Shown here: piece by piece, positions 59,301 to 64,000 of the stretch
Layout: every line of letters starts with the position of its first letter
Numbering within the stretch: position 1 is the first letter of the stretch
Source: Plutella xylostella
Taxonomy: Eukaryota > Arthropoda > Insecta > Lepidoptera > Plutellidae
NCBI RefSeq assembly: GCF_932276165.1
Contig: NC_064009.1
Location: forward strand, 8,618,001-8,682,000
Length of the DNA stretch: 64,000 nt
Reading direction: 5' to 3'
Notes under the pieces: model-generated
What the model was told of the DNA's origin: nothing
The model's database searches: none
Seen by the model: only the letters and a program-made list of their open reading frames with translations
Position numbers and translations under genes: made by a program

Positions 59301-59306
59301 TCTCCA
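56301..59306. other. anonymous DNA
   Basis: No gene is recognised. About 56990-57125 is non-repetitive, with GATTATTAG, GCTAATGGGC and TTGTAATTA homeodomain-like cores. A perfect 12-bp-stem hairpin lies at 57368-57398. Small frames at 57397-57968 overlap each other on both strands and are not supported. Confidence 0.35.
57368..57398. repeat. perfect hairpin, 12-bp stem
   Basis: AAATACTTGAGC, a 7-base loop, then GCTCAAGTATTT. It is too short to assign to an element, and no T-run follows on either strand. Confidence 0.8.
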
Positions 59307-59441
59307 TCATTGGAGGTTGGCAGTCAGCTCATTGCAGCGCTCTCTATTCCTGGCTGTTTTAAATAATTCTTCCACGGTTTTTACACCGGTCCACTTTTTG
59401 ATGTTGCACAGCCATGTAAATTTTCTCCTTCCAGGCCTTCT
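59307..59441 (-). pseudogene. LINE polyprotein C-terminus
   Basis: The minus-strand frame reads RRPGRRKFTWLCNIKKWTGV, then KTVEELFKTARNRERCNELT, then ANLQ and a TGA stop at 59307-59309. The R-x-P-G-R-R-x-x-x-W-L-x-N-I-x-x-W-T-G and A-x-x-R-x-x-x-x-x-L-x-A-N-L pattern is the usual end of a widespread insect LINE ORF2. Everything upstream is lost beyond about 59441. Confidence 0.78.
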
Positions 59442-60250
59442 CTATTCTTCTAAATTTACTACGGTGTATAAATAATGAAGGGTTAGCTACATTCACCTAG
59501 GTAGTTTTTTTATTGAGAACCTTGTCAATATTCGGTTCTTCGGTAGATATTACCAGGACATCAACATCAGACTTGTGCCTCAGACTGACAGTAAAAGTAG
59601 AAAATGGTATGTAGGTATACCTACTAACTCTGAGAAACCACTGTTCCAATAAGTATTAAAAAAGTTGAAAGAATCCTTTTACTCAACATAACACTACGAG
59701 TACTACCTACTTACCTATAATATTATCATTAGCAAGCTTCGATATTAATTTTTATTTCTTAATGTAGACCAAAAAACACAACTTTTTTGGTTGTCACGAG
59801 CGCAAGTCAAAATTGATTTTTGCGGTTAATTGGTTTGTGAGGTGTTCAAAAAAACCTTCACAATGCAGTTCAGTTTTTTTTTAATACCTAAAGGCAAAAT
59901 GCATATTACTATAGCGAAATCGTGCAATTCAGCAAGGTGATGACTGCCGGAACTAATATTTAAATCAGTTTTTATTCCTTGAATTCAGATGAAAAACCAT
60001 CCGCTAAAGTGATAATTTGCACCTAAACAATGAGTCATTCTGTTTGATTAGGTATTATGTCAGAAATTGTCTCATTTTATAAAGTCGTGAAGTGGTCTTC
60101 TGAAAACAAATAATCGTAGGCCCATTTGATTAATTTCAATATCCGTTATATAAACGTGACTACATATTTATGATATTTTGCGATGAGCCAGAGATTACCT
60201 ATTGGTAATTACATAATTTCCGACAGAATCTCGTAAATGGTGCTGAAAAA
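59442..60250. other. anonymous AT-rich DNA
   Basis: Nothing recognised. Confidence 0.4.
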
Positions 60251-60361
60251 GGAGGGAACTAGACGAAAAACAAATGAACGGGATCTGTTATATAATGAGT
60301 ACATTTAATACAATGATAAAGTCAATGATAATATCGTTTTCGTATTGTAGAGTAACCCCTC
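60251..60361. mobile_element. A-family MITE
   Basis: Left end GGAGGGAACTAGACGAAAAAC, right end GTAGAGTAACCCCTC, core ACATTTAATACAATGATAAAG. It is diverged. Confidence 0.7.
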
Positions 60362-60809
60362 TTTTCACCAAATACATAATATATATTACAAGCCATCACA
60401 ATAGTTAGTTCCTGCAGTATTCTGCTACACACAACCTGCCAATGCCAATCCATCTCTAATCCATTCTCACGGGAATATACTGGTGTTAACTATATTAATG
60501 AGCTGTATAACTCTGGTTCATGCCCCACACTACTATATTTAACACATAAAAATAGGCTGTAAAATAGTCCTCTACTCGTACAGGCTTTCTATTAAAAACA
60601 CAGAATAAGGAAAGGCGCCACTTTCTACGCATTAAAAAGATGTGAATTGATATAAGACACAAAAAAATATATTTTGATTTACATTGGATCTGAATACAGC
60701 AACTATAATATTTAGATGACCACAACTAGATTAAATTTTTACATATATTTTAATAACCCCTGCATGTCACAATGATATCGAAAAAAAAAGCTTCAGTTTA
60801 CATTACATT

Positions 60810-60863
60810 TTGGTATAAATCGTCTTAGATTCTGATTTGGTATAAATCGTCTTAAATTCTGAT
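60810..60863 (+). repeat. 27-bp tandem duplication
   Basis: Two adjacent units beginning TTGGTATAAATCGTCTTA differ at one base. Confidence 0.9.
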
Positions 60864-61084
60864 AACATAGTGCGGTAGTTTGGTCAATCTTTAACGGATG
60901 CAACGGAATTCATGTGAAAACGTCGTAAGTTTTATTTGGTTTTTACTGTAAATACTTTTTTAAGTAGCACTAATTGTTTTAGTACTTTGATTTTATACCG
61001 ATTTTATTCGATTTAAATTAGTTATCCGAAGTAAATACACAGTAAAACCACTTTATTTTCCTGCCCTTCATCTCCTTTTAAACA

Positions 61085-61263
61085 CTAAGGCCCGGTTTCC
61101 ACCAAAGCGGAGAGGAGATGGTGTGTCATTTTTCTTCGCTTGATCCATTTCCACCGAAGCTAAGCATAGCAGAGATGTGGAAATAACGAAATGTGATTGG
61201 TTATTCAAAATAAATCTCTTCTCGTTTACACTCCTCTCCGCTTTGGTGGAAACCGGGCCTTAG
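61085..61263. mobile_element. MITE with CTAAGGCCCGG ends
   Basis: About 31-bp inverted repeats run from CTAAGGCCCGGTTTCCACCA to its inverse ending CCGGGCCTTAG, and the centre repeats GAAG-like and CCACCGAAGC motifs. TA or CTAAG at the ends could hide the target duplication. There is no coding content. Confidence 0.85.
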
Positions 61264-63222
61264 TCCTAGGTAAATTAATATTTTAAAAGCACAAAACGAA
61301 AAATATCGAAATTCAAAATTATGAAAACTATAATCGGTCGGTAATGTACCTAACACGGATTATTTTGCAAAAATGTCTATACCTATTTAACCGTTACTAT
61401 CACTACTACATTTTAGTTTTAGTTACAACCATACTTCATACACTAAAAATCTTAGAACTTCCACCGTCACAAATCACAAATAACCAGACGAACTTATCGC
61501 CTAAACAGCTTTTTCAAACCGCCTAGCCAACCTCTAGCAACTGACCGCTATGTCAATACAGATATGTGATCTAGCCAGCCCCGTGTTCCCACGACCTGAG
61601 TTTAATTGCGCGTCCGTACTAACGTTTTATATTATTCATCACGCATGCTTCCAAGGTGCTGAGTGGGAAGACAATAATATTTACGTTATTCAGCTTTCTG
61701 TTCGGTTTTAGATAGCTTTTACAGTTAAATTGTAAGTTTAATGCAGTGTTTGTATATTCATACTGTACATAATGTACAGGGTTGTTTATTTTCCAGGTGG
61801 TAGACCGAGGATAGTGTCGCTATTTGGGTGAGGTAAAATAAATTAATAATTATGTTGAGCAGTAGATTATTAGGATGTTATTAGAGGCTGATGATAATAA
61901 TAAATACCTATCTCGACAAGACTTAAGATAACTTTTTACTTTTATAAATACCAAAATCATAGCGAGAAAACTTTTTACTAATTTATGAACATAAAGATAT
62001 TTAAAAGCCATAAAAATATTCCTCTTCGCTAAATTATATTATATTTTCAGATAAAAAACCCTCTAAACGGATGCACATTTACAAAACCCCAGGAACCCCA
62101 AAGTTTACAACCCTATTGTCTAGTCATTATCACCGTTGACAAAGGGTGGTGACAAAAAAAATGACAAACTTGTCACATCAAAACAAACTGTTTCTTAGTA
62201 GAGATCCTTTTTTTGTCAAGTTGCGGTTTCATTTCTACTTATTAATCCTTTCTGACAGTTATGTTATACGGGTTGATATTTTGGTAAGAATATTTTATAA
62301 CGTTCATCAAAAATAGAATTATTATGACACAAAATTCTTATAGCGCATCCTTAAACAAAACTTAAACAATCAATTCGTTCTAATCTACACGGGAATTATA
62401 TTTAGGTTTTTATTTCAGAATTAAAACATCGGAAAAAATAAGTAAAGTATACATTTTTAACATAATCGATAATTTAATGTATGTATTAAAATCACAAGTG
62501 TTACATTTTGTATCAATACAATTTAGTACCTATTACTAGAAATCAATATATTGAATCTTGTGGAATCACCCTGTAGCTGATCTGTTATTCCAAATTCAAA
62601 ATGTAGACCGTCCAGCGCACGCTTTTTCTGCGTATTTACAAAACCGTATAGTGACTCATAAATACTTCATAATCTATTCTGTCACAAAAAGTATGCATTT
62701 CATCTCTCGTGAGAATTGTAAACTTTTTTAAGTAGTTGGAAGGATGGCATGAATGAATTTATTGTTCCAAGTGATATATTTATTGTTGTGGTTGACTTTT
62801 CTTTTGTCCGATAATCTATGCAAAATATGTTTCATTTCATTATTCTCTATTCGTTCATAAGAAGGGGAACTGTAATAGAGATATCTTGGCATTTCAAAAA
62901 GGGGCGTTTTTGTCATTTGTATGCATATTTACTGTTAAGTGACACTTCCACACTGCGTGGAATGCTATCACTGTCATCAGTGATCTTCTTCAAGGCAGTT
63001 CAATGTTACCTTCCTGTTACAGAGAGGGCATTTTTCGCAATGTCTGGCTACCAGCTACCGCTACATGGGATCGCTATCAACGCAGATAAATGTCCCTAAC
63101 TATAACGTGATTCCTTATAAATACGACGATATGATTGGTGAAAAGCTCAAAAAGTTTATCGACTTCGATCTCATCTGCTGCATCTCATCACATAAATCTT
63201 ATCTGCATCCTATCTTTGGAAA
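61264..63222. other. anonymous DNA
   Basis: No gene is recognised. Frames at 61344-61526 and 62818-63099 (93 codons) show no motif. Confidence 0.4.
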
Positions 63223-63429
63223 TCCTAATCCTAACTAATATTATAATTATGCGAAAGTAACTGTGTCTGTCTGTCTGTCTGTTACTCTTTCACGCCAAAA
63301 CTACTGAACGTATTTGAATGAAATTTGAGGCACATATTCTAGACCTTGAGAAAGAACATAGGCTACTTTTATCCCGGAATTCCCACGGGAAAACTTTTTA
63401 AAGCGAAGTAAAGCTCGCGGGACCAGCTA
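63223..63429 (+). mobile_element. Helitron-like element with short (TCTG)n
   Basis: Two TCCTAA units at the 5' end after A. (TCTG)n is reduced to about four units. The 3' end is GACCAGCTA before T, so the final G of CTAG is lost. Confidence 0.78.
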
Positions 63430-63666
63430 TACTTCATACAAATTCACACCCAAAACAGTAGTTAACCGCTAAACCGTAGAAAACCGCAGAATCTAGTTCT
63501 GTTCAACATAATATCATTACGCTGATGGCAGGCTGGCGCTGACAAATGTTTAAAATAGATTATATTTTTGTACTTCCGCAGTGAAGTGGTTAACGGGTGA
63601 AACCGCGAGTGATTAGCTGTGTAGTTGGATGGAATCATTAAAGTCTTGATACTTTACCTCAGAACC

Positions 63667-63845
63667 TCTAGTGACGGTTTTGATATTTACGAAAACGAAC
63701 TACGTTTACGTTTTCTCCTGTCATCTGCATGCATTATCTGTCAAAAGTGTTCGCTAGATTTAATTGTGTTCGCGCCACTTTGTATGCGAGAATACTAAAA
63801 CTATTATAGTTTACGACAAACTAGGTATAAAACTTGGATTAGACA
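63667..63845 (-). mobile_element. C-family MITE
   Basis: It begins CTAGTGACGGTTTTGATATT, then GTTTACGTTTTCTCCTGTCA, ATTATCTGTCAAAAGTG and GTTTACGACAAACTAGG. The layout matches 26131-26307 in reverse, with a few extra bases in the centre. Confidence 0.72.
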
Positions 63846-64000
63846 TACAGAGGTAGACAATCATAACAATCTAATCATAAGTATTTTTTTAAGAAAAAAC
63901 ATTATAAGGTCTTGCTAAAGATACAGATACAGAGAGAAAATAGAACAGAATAGATGATTACCGCTATGGAAGAGCCGTGAATCCCACAAAAGTATCAAGA

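Noticed and set aside
1..64000. CRISPR array, operon or prokaryotic gene cluster
   Set aside because: There are no dense coding frames, no regular spaced repeats of CRISPR type and no ribosome-binding pattern. The repeat content is that of an insect genome.

Overview
The window is AT-rich, gene-poor eukaryotic DNA. The repeat content points to a lepidopteran (moth or butterfly). It holds A|TC...CTAG|T Helitron-like elements with internal (TCTG)n, tRNA-headed SINEs whose bodies carry motifs such as CATCGTGAGGAAACCTGC, CR1/Jockey-type LINE tails with a recurring GGGTGGACTTAATGC motif, and other LINE carboxyl ends followed by (GAT)n. This assignment is inference from repeat style. No host protein-coding gene, rRNA gene or functional tRNA gene can be supported. 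Most short open frames are chance frames or lie inside repeats. The window reads as intergenic or long-intron DNA.

Layout. 1-3 kb: anonymous DNA with a near-perfect palindromic MITE (507-653) and a second MITE (1291-1509) beside a SINE fragment. 3.1-6.2 kb: the richest part, a minus-strand CR1/Jockey-type LINE remnant hit twice. A 1006-bp fold-back element (3539-4544) sits in its reading frame with a 9-bp target duplication. A B-family MITE (4991-6196) sits further upstream and itself holds a pogo-like element (5029-5966) with a transposase C-terminus remnant. 8-13 kb: SINEs, LINE tails, a short poly-A retroposon with target duplication, and an A-family MITE interrupted by a B-family MITE. 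16-27 kb: Helitron-like copies, A- and C-family MITEs and a duplicated GC-rich segment (20917-21424). 29-38 kb: LINE tails (one flanked by 40-bp duplications), MITEs and SINEs. 38-45 kb: two Helitron-like copies, an inverted-repeat transposon remnant (40742-41422), a 92-bp perfect palindrome (42271-42362) and a 980-bp fold-back element (43899-44878). 45-51 kb: mostly unannotated DNA with GC-rich islets. 51-64 kb: SINEs (one with a perfect 13-bp target duplication), an inverted-repeat element, LINE carboxyl ends, an A-family MITE carrying two insertions (55447-55993), and further MITE and Helitron-like copies.

The elements do not work together as a pathway. What they give is a relative history: several insertions can be undone exactly, and undoing two of them restores a LINE reading frame or a MITE arm, which fixes element ends and order. 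The best candidate for something undescribed is the 3539-4544 fold-back transposon. Its arms are degenerate 15-16 bp tandem repeats in opposite orientation around a triplicated 153-bp GC-rich core. Family labels A, B, C, D and E below are local nicknames, not database names.
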